Shown piece after piece: positions 1 through 8,402 of a DNA stretch of 60,472 bases (its first letter is position 1; every line of letters starts with the position of its first letter). The notes beneath the pieces are model-generated. The model was given only the letters and a program-made list of their open reading frames with translations, did not search any database and had not been told where the DNA came from. This stretch comes from Fidelibacterota bacterium (lineage in GTDB: Bacteria; Pseudomonadota; Alphaproteobacteria; Rhodospirillales; Rhodospirillaceae). A program made the position numbers and the translations under genes. The stretch is taken from positions 1 through 60,472 of the forward strand of contig CANISR010000005.1 in the NCBI GenBank assembly GCA_947470105.1, written 5' to 3'.

Positions 1-1
1 C

Positions 2-931
2 CTGCTCAACCGGGTGCTGACCGAGAACCACGGCAAGAAGTACGCGGTGATCGTCAACGAGTTCGGCGAGATCGGTATCGACAACGATCTGGTGGTGGGC
101 GCCGACGAAGAAGTCTTCGAGATGAACAACGGCTGCATCTGCTGCACCGTGCGCGGCGACCTGATCCGCATCATCGGCGGCCTTATCAAGCGCAAGGACA
201 AGTTCGACGCCATCCTGGTGGAAACCACGGGCCTCGCCGATCCGGCGCCGGTGGCGCAGACCTTCTTCACCGACGACGACGTCAAGCGCCGCACCCGCCT
301 CGACAGCATCGTCACGGTGGTGGATGCGAAGCACGTGAGTCTGCGCCTTGATGATGCCGGGGAAGCCGAAGAACAGATCGCCTTCGCCGACGTCATCCTG
401 CTCAACAAGACCGACCTTGTGACCGCCGACGAGCTGGCCAAGATCGAGGCCAAGATCCGCGCCATCAATCCCTTCGCCAAAGTGCACCACACGGTGCGCA
501 GCAATATCGCCCTCGATCAGATTCTGGACCGCGGCTCCTTCGACCTGAACCGCATCCTCGGGCTCGACCCCAATTTCCTCGAAGGCGGCCACGACCATCA
601 TCACCACCATGATCATGCAAACCCGCTGCATGACGAAGAAATCCGCAGCCTGTCGGTGCTGCTCGACAAGCCCGTAGACCCGGCCAAGTTCAATGACTGG
701 ATCTCCGGCCTGCTCATGAGCGAGGGCCAGAACATCCTGCGCACCAAGGGCATCCTGAATATGGACAAGTCCGACCAGCGCTTCGTCTTCCAGGCCGTCC
801 ACATGGTTTCGGAAGGCAGCTTCACCGGTCCGTGGCCGGCCAAGGACAAGCGCAAGAGCCGCCTGGTTTTCATCGGACGCAAACTGAACGAAGCGGCCTT
901 GCGCGCCGGCTTCGCCGCCTGCGCGGCCTAG
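2..931 (+). CDS. CobW/P47K family GTPase, 5' end outside window
   Basis: COG0523 GTPase, a likely metal chaperone or metal-cofactor insertion factor of the cytoplasm. The frame is open from base 2. The first visible residues (LLNRVLTENHGKKYAVI) are those that normally follow the Walker A loop, so the P-loop lies off the left edge and the GTG at 14 is not the true start. Visible features are the family CxCC metal motif (GCICC, visible residues 44-48), the NKTD guanine-specificity motif near residue 134, a histidine-rich stretch near 590-615 that probably binds metal, and a CobW C-terminal domain. A WD40 gene starts 4 bases after the stop, so the two are probably co-transcribed. The metal is unknown; zinc is only a guess from the His-rich loop. 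Confidence 0.93.
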   Translation: MLNRVLTENHGKKYAVIVNEFGEIGIDNDLVVGADEEVFEMNNGCICCTVRGDLIRIIGGLIKRKDKFDAILVETTGLADPAPVAQTFFTDDDVKRRTRLDSIVTVVDAKHVSLRLDDAGEAEEQIAFADVILLNKTDLVTADELAKIEAKIRAINPFAKVHHTVRSNIALDQILDRGSFDLNRILGLDPNFLEGGHDHHHHHDHANPLHDEEIRSLSVLLDKPVDPAKFNDWISGLLMSEGQNILRTKGILNMDKSDQRFVFQAVHMVSEGSFTGPWPAKDKRKSRLVFIGRKLNEAALRAGFAACAA

Positions 932-935
932 ACCC

Positions 936-1994
936 TTGGCCGATCCCAAGGACTCCGGCGCCCGCGCCCGCGCCAAAGTCATCACGCGCAAGTACGACGC
1001 CTATGTGGTGGCCGCCAGCGCCAACGGCCGCCTGTTCGGCGTGGCCTTCGGCGACGGCAATGTGCGCCTGGTGGACAGCGAAACCCCAGAAGCGGATCCG
1101 GTGACGGTCGCGGCGCATAGCGGCGCCGTACTCTGTCTCGCGCCCGACATTACACCGGGGTCGTTCCTGACCGGCGGCGACGACGGTAAGCTGATGCGCA
1201 TAGCGCCCCCTGACGTGTGCGAAGTCATCGCCGAGGAAAAGGGCCGCTGGATCGACCAGGTGACAGCCCATGCCGGATCGGGCGTGCGCGTTTATGCGGC
1301 CGGCAAGGAAGCCACCATCCTGCCTAAGGGCAGCCCCAAGAACGATAAAGCTGCGCCTCGCAAACTCAAGCATCCCACTGGGGTCGGCGGCCTGGCCATC
1401 AATCCCAAAGGCAAGCGTTTGGCCGTCAGCCACTATAATGGAGTCAGTCTCTGGTGGCTGGGCGCCGAAGGCAACGCCACGGTGCTGGAGTGGAAGGGTT
1501 CCCACCTGAATCTCGCCTGGTCCCCGGACGGCGAGCACCTGATCTCCATCATGCAGGAAAATTCCCTGCACGGCTGGCGGCTATCCGATAACGAGCACAT
1601 GCGTATGACCGGCTACGGCGCCAAGGTGCGGTCCATGGCCTTCACCAAGCGCGGCCATTTCCTGGCCACCGGCGGCGCGGACGCCATCATTTGCTGGCCG
1701 TTCACCGGCGGCGGCCCCATGGGCAGGGCGCCGCTGGAATTCGGCTACGCCGGCGGCGCGCCGGTGACGGCGGTGGCGTCGAACCCCAAGCACGATGTGC
1801 TGGCGGCCGGCTTCGAGGACGGCACGGTGATCATTGGCCAGCCCGGCCCCGCGACGCCGGCGCTGATTGTCATGGGTAGCGGCGTGTTGGGTGAGGGCAA
1901 GGGCATCACGGCCATGGCCTGGAACCCCGACGGCGACCGCCTGCTGGCGGGCGCCGAGGACGGCACGCTGCACCTGGCGGATTTCCGACTCTAA
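936..1994 (+). CDS. WD40 repeat protein
   Basis: A 352-residue beta-propeller protein with recurring WD40-like blades (for example VAAHSGAVLCLAPD, LNLAWSPDGEHLISI and ITAMAWNPDGDRLLAGAEDG). No signal peptide or membrane segment is visible, so it is probably a cytoplasmic scaffold. The start is a TTG four bases after the CobW-type GTPase stop, and no later start keeps the first blades. The tight coupling suggests that it works with the GTPase, perhaps as a partner in metal delivery; this is inference from position. No enzymatic motif is seen. Confidence 0.85.
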   Translation: MADPKDSGARARAKVITRKYDAYVVAASANGRLFGVAFGDGNVRLVDSETPEADPVTVAAHSGAVLCLAPDITPGSFLTGGDDGKLMRIAPPDVCEVIAEEKGRWIDQVTAHAGSGVRVYAAGKEATILPKGSPKNDKAAPRKLKHPTGVGGLAINPKGKRLAVSHYNGVSLWWLGAEGNATVLEWKGSHLNLAWSPDGEHLISIMQENSLHGWRLSDNEHMRMTGYGAKVRSMAFTKRGHFLATGGADAIICWPFTGGGPMGRAPLEFGYAGGAPVTAVASNPKHDVLAAGFEDGTVIIGQPGPATPALIVMGSGVLGEGKGITAMAWNPDGDRLLAGAEDGTLHLADFRL

Positions 1995-2002
1995 TTTTGG
2001 TC

Positions 2003-2046
2003 GCATCGTTTCGCCGAAAACCGGCGTCCACTTTTCGGAACGATGC
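2003..2046. repeat. REP-like intergenic palindrome
   Basis: A 44-base imperfect palindrome with two nested perfect stems: GCATCGTT (2003-2010) with AACGATGC (2039-2046), and CCGAAAA (2014-2020) with TTTTCGG (2032-2038), around an ACCGGCGTCCAC-type centre. It sits between two convergent genes (stops at 1994 and 2048). Sequence and position resemble the abundant intergenic palindromes of Rhizobiales genomes, as I recall them. It may also act as a bidirectional mRNA end or stabiliser. Confidence 0.7.
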
Positions 2047-2047
2047 T

Positions 2048-2854
2048 CTAAGAGACCGAGAACAAAATCCCGAGCATCACCACGCCGACGATGATGCGGT
2101 AGATGGCGAAGGCGCTGAAGTCGTGGCCGGAGATGTAGCGCAGCAGCCAGCGCACTGCAGCCAGCGCCACGATGAACGACACCACAAAGCCCACCGCGAT
2201 CACCGCCGCTCCGTCGAGGCTCAGGGTGTCGCGGTTTTTGTAGATGTCATAGAACGTCGCCGCGAACATAGTGGGGATCGCCAGGAAGAACGAAAACTCC
2301 GCGGCGGTGCGCCGGTCCACGCCCATCAACAGCGCGCCCATAATGGTGGCGCCCGAGCGTGAGACGCCGGGCACCAGCGCCAGGCATTGAAACAGACCGA
2401 TGGCCAGGGCGCGGGACGCCGGCATGGTATCGACGCTGCGCACGACCGATGTCCGCGGCATGCGCTCGATGATCAGGATGGCGATGCCGCCGACGATCAG
2501 ACTCACCGAGACCACCCACGGCGAGAACAGCACCTCTTTGATGAAGTCGTGGAACGCCAAACCTACCAGCGCTGCCGGGATAAACGCCAAGGCGACATTG
2601 AGGGTGAGACGCTGCGCCGGCTTCTCGCGCCCCAGCCCCAGCAGTGTGCGCCACAGCAGGTCGCGGTAGACCCACACCACCGACAGAATTGCGCCAAACT
2701 GGATGACGATTTCGAACAGCTTCCCCGGCGGACCTTCGAAGCCGAGCAGGTCTTCCACCAGGATGAGATGACCGGTGGAGGAAATAGGCAGGAACTCCGT
2801 GATCCCTTCCACCACGCCGAGAAGGGCCGCGAGCAGCAAACTTTGAAGATCCAT
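2048..2854 (-). CDS. uppP: undecaprenyl-diphosphatase (UppP/BacA)
   Basis: Integral membrane phosphatase that recycles undecaprenyl diphosphate to the monophosphate carrier used for peptidoglycan and other envelope polymers. Length (268 aa) is normal for the family. Both signature motifs are present: GITEFLPISSTGHL near residues 17-31 and PGVSRSGATI near 161-171, together with about eight hydrophobic segments. It is transcribed alone toward the WD40 gene. The stop is two bases from the palindromic repeat, which may define the 3' end. Confidence 0.97.
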   Translation of the reverse strand: MDLQSLLLAALLGVVEGITEFLPISSTGHLILVEDLLGFEGPPGKLFEIVIQFGAILSVVWVYRDLLWRTLLGLGREKPAQRLTLNVALAFIPAALVGLAFHDFIKEVLFSPWVVSVSLIVGGIAILIIERMPRTSVVRSVDTMPASRALAIGLFQCLALVPGVSRSGATIMGALLMGVDRRTAAEFSFFLAIPTMFAATFYDIYKNRDTLSLDGAAVIAVGFVVSFIVALAAVRWLLRYISGHDFSAFAIYRIIVGVVMLGILFSVS

Positions 2855-2950
2855 GGACTGTCTGATTACCTAAAGGAGAGCCGCATCAGGACAGAGGCGG
2901 GATTCCTTGGCAAGCCCGCGCACGGACGTCAGCAACTCAACGCCGCCGCC

Positions 2951-2992
2951 GAAAAAGAAAACCCGCCCCGGATCATCGCCCGGGACGGGTTT
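2951..2992 (-). terminator. intrinsic terminator of the small coiled-coil gene
   Basis: Hairpin AAACCCG (2959-2965) with CGGGTTT (2986-2992), continued after one mismatch by CCCGG (2967-2971) with CCGGG (2980-2984), loop of 8. On the minus strand it is followed by a T-rich tract (TTTCTTTTTC, 2951-2960 read in reverse). It lies just past the stop of the minus-strand gene at 3047. A weaker T tract on the plus side could allow bidirectional use. Confidence 0.8.
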
Positions 2993-3046
2993 ATCTTTTG
3001 CATCCGGCGCGCCCGCAAAGAACGGGCGCGTCAGGATGACGAAAGC

Positions 3047-3322
3047 CTACTTCTTGCCGGCCGGACGCTTGGCCGCAGCAGCGGCGGCGATGGTGTCGAG
3101 CTGGGTCTGGAGATCGGCTTTCTGAGTGGTGCATTGATCCAGGTTAGCCTGAACGGCTTTGCCTTCAGACTGATACTGGGTCATGCGGGTCTTCCAGGCA
3201 TCGCGATCCTTGGTGATGCCTTCCACCTGGATCCCGGCCGCCTCAAGCTTCTGGTTCACGGTGAACAGATAGATGCCCATACCGACCAGGACGAAAAACG
3301 CTACGACTAGAACACGTGCCAT
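3047..3322 (-). CDS. small membrane-anchored coiled-coil protein
   Basis: A 91-residue protein with one N-terminal hydrophobic segment (about residues 3-21, VLVVAFFVLVGMGIYLF), then a helical, charged, Gln/Lys-rich stretch (about residues 25-80) with heptad character, ending in an Ala/Lys-rich tail. This fits a single-pass inner-membrane protein with a periplasmic or cytoplasmic coiled coil. I recognise no family and assign no function. A clear intrinsic terminator follows, and a purine-rich ribosome site (GGGGAGG type) precedes the ATG, so it is likely expressed as its own unit. Confidence 0.75.
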   Translation of the reverse strand: MARVLVVAFFVLVGMGIYLFTVNQKLEAAGIQVEGITKDRDAWKTRMTQYQSEGKAVQANLDQCTTQKADLQTQLDTIAAAAAAKRPAGKK

Positions 3323-3650
3323 TATAGAAACCTCCCCTAAGGCGTACTAAACGCGTGAAAGCTGCAGGCAAACCGTAGGGCCAAAGCCAACACGGTCAAC
3401 GTGTGCCCTCCCCAAAGTTCACAGCGCCACGACTATAGCGGCTCGCGGAGGAATGTGGCGTGCAAAAATGACCCCCGACGCGCCGATGTGTTATTTTGTT
3501 TTAGTGTTTGATATTAATATGTTGCAGAGCAGCATGACTTGTCTGACAAGACCTGCCGTCTGTGGATGATTTAAAATAGCGGGGATAAAACTGTGGCCGG
3601 GCCGTTCCCAGGTGTTCGGCCGGGATGGAGCAGGATAGTGTCCGCGGCTT
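3323..3650. promoter_or_regulatory. intergenic region with divergent promoters for the small gene and dnaB
   Basis: 328 bases between divergently transcribed genes. The part near 3490-3560 is clearly AT-richer than its surroundings, as expected for a promoter. It holds an inverted repeat CTTGTC-T-GACAAG (3538-3550), about 100 bases before the dnaB start, which could be an operator. No open reading frame of credible composition and no RNA gene is seen here. Confidence 0.4.
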
Positions 3651-5177
3651 ATGGTCACACCCCTTCGCATTACCGAAACACCCGACGCCGCCGGGCTTCG
3701 CACCCCCCCTCATAACTATGAGGCGGAGCGGGCGCTCCTGGGCGCGATTCTGATGAACAACCGCTCCTACGAGCGGGTGTCGGAGTTCCTGACCCACGAG
3801 CATTTCGCCGACCCGGTGAACGGGCGGGTTTACCAGTCCTGCGCCAAGCTGATCGAGCAGGGCCAACAGGCCAATCCGGTCACCCTCAAGACCTACCTGG
3901 AGCGCGACGACCTGGTGGTCGCGGCCGGGGGCATGAAATACTTGGCTACCCTGGCGGCCTCCGCCGTTACGGTCATCAACACTGCCGAATACGGCAAGCT
4001 GATCTACGACCTGTTCCTCCGGCGCGAATTGATCGCCATCGGCGAGGACATGGTCAATGAAGCGTTCGACTCCAAGCCCGACGAGACCGCCAACGACCAG
4101 ATCGAGACCTCGGAGCACAAACTGTTTGAGCTGGCGTCCACGGGCGCCACCGATGGCGGCCTTAAGACTTTCAACCGGGCCCTCGCCGACGCCATCGATC
4201 TGGCGGAAGCCGCGCACCGCCGCGAAGGCGCCTTGGCCGGCGTCACCACCGGCCTGCGCGACCTCGACAAAAAACTCGGCGGATTGCACAAATCCGACTT
4301 ACTGATCCTCGCCGGCCGTCCGTCCATGGGCAAATCCGCGCTGGCCACCACCATCGCCGTCAACGCGGCACGCTATTTCAAGACCACCGACCGGCCTGAG
4401 GATCGCGGCAAGCAGGTTGTGTTCTTCTCGCTCGAAATGTCTGCCGAGCAGCTCGCCACCCGCGTCCTCGCCGAGCAGGCGCGCATCAACAGCCACTTGA
4501 TCCGCAGCGGTGGCCTGTCCAACGATGAGTTCAGCCGCATGGTCGTGGCCTCGCAAGAGCTCGATCAATTGCCGCTGTTTTTCGACGACACGCCGGCGGT
4601 GACGGTGTCCACCATCCGCACCCGCGCGCGGCGTCTCGCCCGCAAGAAGAACCCCGGCCAAGAAGCCGCCAACGGCTTGGGCTTGATCGTGATCGATTAC
4701 CTGCAGCTCATCGCGCCGCCGCGCGGTGAGCGCAGCGAAAACCGCGTGCAGGAAATTTCCGGCATTACCCGCGGCCTCAAGGCGCTGGCCAAAGACCTCG
4801 GCGTGCCGGTGCTAGCGCTGTCACAGCTTTCGCGTGCAGTAGAGCAACGCGAAGACAAGCGGCCGCAACTCTCGGATTTGCGCGAGTCAGGCACCATCGA
4901 GCAGGATTCCGACGTCGTCATGTTCGTGTACCGCGAACAGTACTACCTCGAGCGCGCGGAACCCGCGCAAAAGCCCGAGGAAACCGGCGACAAATTCCAC
5001 GAGCGCCACCTCAAATGGCAGGAGCGTTGCGAGCTTGCGTTCAATGTCGCTGAAACAATCATCGCCAAACAGCGTCACGGCCCAATCGGCTCGGTGAAGT
5101 TGCACTTCGAAGCGGACTTCACACACTTCAGTGATCATATTGACGCAGATCATTTACCTTCGGGATTTGAGGAGTAA
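3651..5177 (+). CDS. dnaB: replicative DNA helicase DnaB
   Basis: Hexameric helicase that unwinds DNA ahead of the replication fork and recruits primase. At 508 aa it matches the family. The N-terminal domain starts with the typical NYEAERALLGAIL segment (about residues 22-34), and the RecA-like motor has Walker A GRPSMGKSA near residues 222-230, the VFFSLEMSAEQLATR motif, Walker B LIVIDYLQLI, and the SQLSRAVEQREDKRPQLSDLRESG region. No intein is seen. The ATG gives the expected N-terminus. Confidence 0.98.
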   Translation: MVTPLRITETPDAAGLRTPPHNYEAERALLGAILMNNRSYERVSEFLTHEHFADPVNGRVYQSCAKLIEQGQQANPVTLKTYLERDDLVVAAGGMKYLATLAASAVTVINTAEYGKLIYDLFLRRELIAIGEDMVNEAFDSKPDETANDQIETSEHKLFELASTGATDGGLKTFNRALADAIDLAEAAHRREGALAGVTTGLRDLDKKLGGLHKSDLLILAGRPSMGKSALATTIAVNAARYFKTTDRPEDRGKQVVFFSLEMSAEQLATRVLAEQARINSHLIRSGGLSNDEFSRMVVASQELDQLPLFFDDTPAVTVSTIRTRARRLARKKNPGQEAANGLGLIVIDYLQLIAPPRGERSENRVQEISGITRGLKALAKDLGVPVLALSQLSRAVEQREDKRPQLSDLRESGTIEQDSDVVMFVYREQYYLERAEPAQKPEETGDKFHERHLKWQERCELAFNVAETIIAKQRHGPIGSVKLHFEADFTHFSDHIDADHLPSGFEE

Positions 5178-5273
5178 GATCACTCCCACTGATTCGGCGT
5201 CGTTGCGCGGAGGGGTTCCGTGCACCGTTGGGGAACGCGAACGCCGAATGCAATTTCTCTCGGGGGCTTCCAC

Positions 5274-5660
5274 ATGGACTGGAGCGACAAGTTGAACGCC
5301 GTCAAATTTTCTTTTGACGACGCGTGGCGTTTTCACGAAGCACTCGACCGCGAAGAGGTTCAGCCCGATGACGCAGAGAGCGCATTGGCCTTCGCGATGA
5401 AATTCTTCAACGGCAACCGCCCGCGCGCCATTGCGTTCGCCTTGCGCATGGATGCCTTCGTCGAACTGTTCGCCACCGACAACCGCATGGTTGCCTGGAC
5501 GATGCCGATGCAGGGTGACGGCAGCGCCGCCCTGCAGGAGCCGGTGTTCCACGCCATCGCCGGCTGCCCCTTGCGTCTGATCGACGGCAAGATGCGCTTC
5601 AACGACGACGTCTTCTTCAACATCGTCCTGCAGAACGCATTCCAGGCCGGCGCGGCTTAA
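5274..5660 (+). CDS. conserved hypothetical protein
   Basis: A 128-residue acidic soluble protein beginning MDWSDKLNAVKFSFDDAWRF. The frame can be read from a GTG at 5220, but the ATG at 5274 is preferred because the extra 18 residues look non-coding and a G-rich stretch lies just upstream of the ATG. No membrane segment, signal peptide or catalytic motif is visible. It sits about 100 bases after dnaB and before alr and may be read from either promoter. No function is assigned. Confidence 0.6.
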   Translation: MDWSDKLNAVKFSFDDAWRFHEALDREEVQPDDAESALAFAMKFFNGNRPRAIAFALRMDAFVELFATDNRMVAWTMPMQGDGSAALQEPVFHAIAGCPLRLIDGKMRFNDDVFFNIVLQNAFQAGAA

Positions 5661-5728
5661 AGCGTCGGTTTCAAGGGCGATTTTGGGTGGGTAGGCGATA
5701 AGCCGCCGTCCGTGGTACACGGGCGGCC

Positions 5729-6856
5729 ATGGCTGGGCCCTCCTCCTCGCAAGATCGCGCCGGCGCGATCCTCTCTATTGATCTCCAGGCGCTGGTGGAA
5801 AACTGGCGCCTTCTCAAAAGCCGCTGCGCCGCCCGCGACACGGGCGCCGTGATCAAAGCCGACGGCTACGGCATCGGCGCCGTCCAGGCCGCCATCGCCT
5901 TGAAGGCCGCCGGCTGCGCCACCTTCTATGTGGCCCATCTCGACGAAGGCATCGCCGTGCGCGCCGCCATCGGTCCCGGGCCGCGGGTGGTGGTGATGCA
6001 CGGGCCCAATCGGGGCACCGAGGCGGATTTTGCCGCCCATAAACTTATCCCCGTACTCAATACGCCGCAGCAGATCGCAGGCTGGCGCAAATACGCCGAA
6101 GCCGCAGATTTGCTGAGCGAATCCCTGGTGCATGTTGATACCGGCATGAATCGCCTGGGCCTGACTGCAACGGAGTTCGCGGACCACATGGCCGGCGACG
6201 GCTTCTACGGCCTGCATCCCCTGGCCCTCATGAGCCATCTGGCCTGCTCGGAGATGAACCACCCGCTCAATGAGAACCAGCGCCGGCGTTTCGCCGATAT
6301 GCTCGTCATGTTCCGGGCCAAATTCCCGGACGCGAAGGCGTCGTTCACCAATTCCTCGGGGATCTTTCTCCCCCCCGCCTACCACTATGATTTCGCCCGG
6401 CCGGGGGTCGCCCTCTACGGCGTGAACCCCACCCCGGACAAGCCCAACCCCATGCTTCCGGTGGTGCGCCTGAGCGCGAAAATCATCCAGGTCCGGCGCG
6501 TTGACCAGGCTTCTTCGGTTGGATATGGTGCCACCGTCCTGGCCCCTGATGGCGCAAAATTGGCAACAGTATCAATAGGTTATGCTGATGGCCTGCCGCG
6601 CTCCTGGGGCGCGGGCGGGCGCGGGTTCATTGACGGGATAAAAGCCCCGGTCATGGGTCGGGTGTCCATGGACCTGGTGATCTTCGACGTCTCCGCGGTG
6701 CCTGACTCCAGCCTGTTTCCCGGCGCGCTGATGGAGATCATCGGCACCCACACCACGGTCGACGACGCCGCCACCGCCGCCGGGACCATCGGCTACGAAA
6801 TCCTCACCTCCCTCGGCGGCCGCTATCACCGCCACTATCTGCCGGCCAAAGCCTGA
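5729..6856 (+). CDS. alr: alanine racemase
   Basis: PLP enzyme converting L- to D-alanine for peptidoglycan. The cofactor lysine is in AVIKADGYGIG (about residue 42), and the second catalytic base, tyrosine, is in SVGYGATV (about residue 265). At 375 aa it has the usual TIM-barrel plus C-terminal beta-domain size. Its TGA overlaps the mlaE ATG (TGATG at 6854-6858), so it heads the run alr-mlaE-mlaF-radA-cvpA-purF, an order often kept in Alphaproteobacteria. Confidence 0.96.
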   Translation: MAGPSSSQDRAGAILSIDLQALVENWRLLKSRCAARDTGAVIKADGYGIGAVQAAIALKAAGCATFYVAHLDEGIAVRAAIGPGPRVVVMHGPNRGTEADFAAHKLIPVLNTPQQIAGWRKYAEAADLLSESLVHVDTGMNRLGLTATEFADHMAGDGFYGLHPLALMSHLACSEMNHPLNENQRRRFADMLVMFRAKFPDAKASFTNSSGIFLPPAYHYDFARPGVALYGVNPTPDKPNPMLPVVRLSAKIIQVRRVDQASSVGYGATVLAPDGAKLATVSIGYADGLPRSWGAGGRGFIDGIKAPVMGRVSMDLVIFDVSAVPDSSLFPGALMEIIGTHTTVDDAATAAGTIGYEILTSLGGRYHRHYLPAKA

Positions 6857-7635
6857 TGAATTTCTTGAGCCTCATCGGCGGCGTGGTGTTGCGGTTCCTG
6901 GGCAACCTTGGGCGGCTCACCATTTTCGCCGGCACTGCTGTTTCCCACTGCGTCCGACCGCCGTTCCATGTGCGGCGCATCGGCCAGCAGATGGTCGACA
7001 TCGGCTATTTCTCGCTGCCGGTCGTAGGCCTCACCGCCATCTTCTCCGGCATGGTGCTGGCGCTGCAAAGCTACACCGGCTTTGCGCGCTTCTCGGCCGG
7101 CTCCGAGACCGCCGTCGCCAACGTGGTGGTGGTGTCGCTGACCCGGGAGTTGGGCCCGGTGCTCGCCGGGCTCATGGTCGCGGGGCGTATCGGCGCCTCC
7201 ATGGCCGCCGAGATCGGCACCATGCGCGTGACCGAACAGATCGACGCGCTCACCACGCTGTCCACCAATCCCTTCAAGTATCTGGTGGTGCCGCGCCTTA
7301 TCGCGGGCGTGCTGATGCTGCCCGTCCTGGTGCTGATCGCCGACATCATCGGCGTCTTCGGCGGATTTCTGGTGAGCGTCTACAAGCTGGGCTTCAACCC
7401 CGCCTCTTACATCAACAACAGCTACGATTTTATGCAGGCCTTCGACGTAATCTCGGGCCTGATCAAAGCTTCCGCCTTCGGTTTCGTCATTGCCTTGATG
7501 GGTTGCTACAACGGCTACTACTCCAAGGGCGGCGCCCAAGGCGTCGGCGCCGCCACGACGAACGCCGTAGTGTCGTCGTCCATCCTGATCCTCACGCTGA
7601 ACTACATCATCACCGAACTGTTCTTTGGAACATGA
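6856..7635 (+). CDS. mlaE: MlaE-type lipid transport permease
   Basis: Inner-membrane permease of the Mla/MCE system that moves phospholipids between inner and outer membrane. 259 aa with about five to six hydrophobic segments and the family stretch RELGPVLAGLMVAGRIGASMAAEIGTMRVTEQ near residues 96-127, split here only by the usual small-residue helix. It overlaps alr at its start and mlaF at its end (ATGA). The MCE-domain protein MlaD is not adjacent, so the rest of the system must be encoded elsewhere. Confidence 0.93.
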   Translation: MNFLSLIGGVVLRFLGNLGRLTIFAGTAVSHCVRPPFHVRRIGQQMVDIGYFSLPVVGLTAIFSGMVLALQSYTGFARFSAGSETAVANVVVVSLTRELGPVLAGLMVAGRIGASMAAEIGTMRVTEQIDALTTLSTNPFKYLVVPRLIAGVLMLPVLVLIADIIGVFGGFLVSVYKLGFNPASYINNSYDFMQAFDVISGLIKASAFGFVIALMGCYNGYYSKGGAQGVGAATTNAVVSSSILILTLNYIITELFFGT

Positions 7636-8399
7636 CGCCAAAAATCGCCCTCAGGGACGTGCGCAAATCCTTCGGCCCGAAGAAGGTCCTGGACGGCGTC
7701 ACTCTCGACATCGCGCCCAAAGAGTCGGTGGTGGTGATCGGCGGCTCGGGTACCGGCAAGTCGGTGCTGATCAAATCCATTATCGGCATCTTACTCGCGG
7801 ATTCCGGCACCATCGAAGTGGACGGACAGGACGTCACCCAAATCCCCGCATCGAACCGCGACGCGGTAAATCGTAAATTCGGCATGCTGTTCCAGGGTGG
7901 CGCGCTGTTCGACAGCCTGCCGGTTTGGGAAAACGTGGCTTTTGGCCTGATCCAGCGCGACCACCTGTCCCGCGCCGACGCCAAGGAACGCGCCATCGCC
8001 ACGCTGGCCAAGGTCGGACTCAACGCCGACGTGGCGATGCTGTCACCGTCGGAACTTTCCGGCGGCATGCAGAAGCGCGTCGGCCTGGCCCGCGCCATCG
8101 CCGGTGAACCGGAGATCGTGTTTTTCGACGAGCCCACCACCGGCCTCGACCCGATCATGGCGGATGTGATCAACGAACTGATCATCGCCTGTGTCAAACA
8201 GCAAGGCATCACCGCGCTGTCCATCACCCACGACATGCATTCAGCGCGCAAGATCGGCGACCGCATCTGCATGTTGTATCAGGGCAAGCTGATCTGGACC
8301 GGGCCGGCCGCCGACGTGGACAAGAGCGGCAATCCCTTCGTGGAGCAGTTCGTCCACGGCGCCGCCGAAGGACCCATCAAGATGCAGGTGCGTGGGTAG
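7632..8399 (+). CDS. mlaF: MlaF-type ABC transporter ATP-binding protein
   Basis: ATPase partner of the MlaE permease, 255 aa. Walker A GGSGTGKS lies near residue 37, the signature LSGGMQKR with its family-typical Met is near 142, and Walker B EIVFFDEPTTGLDP follows. The frame is open upstream, but the ATG at 7632 overlaps the mlaE stop (ATGA) and gives the standard N-terminus MTPKIALRDVRKSFG, so it is chosen. Translational coupling to mlaE is likely. Confidence 0.95.
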   Translation: MTPKIALRDVRKSFGPKKVLDGVTLDIAPKESVVVIGGSGTGKSVLIKSIIGILLADSGTIEVDGQDVTQIPASNRDAVNRKFGMLFQGGALFDSLPVWENVAFGLIQRDHLSRADAKERAIATLAKVGLNADVAMLSPSELSGGMQKRVGLARAIAGEPEIVFFDEPTTGLDPIMADVINELIIACVKQQGITALSITHDMHSARKIGDRICMLYQGKLIWTGPAADVDKSGNPFVEQFVHGAAEGPIKMQVRG

Positions 8400-8402
8400 G
8401 CC

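Noticed and set aside
3501-4289. Long minus-strand frame across the start of dnaB
   Set aside because: It is antisense to a certain helicase gene, has no family similarity and arises from GC-rich codon structure. The same applies to long antisense frames at 5154-5720, 5657-6385, 6835-7641, 11079-11930, 24682-25773, 37146-38516, 44366-45400 and 57136-58425.
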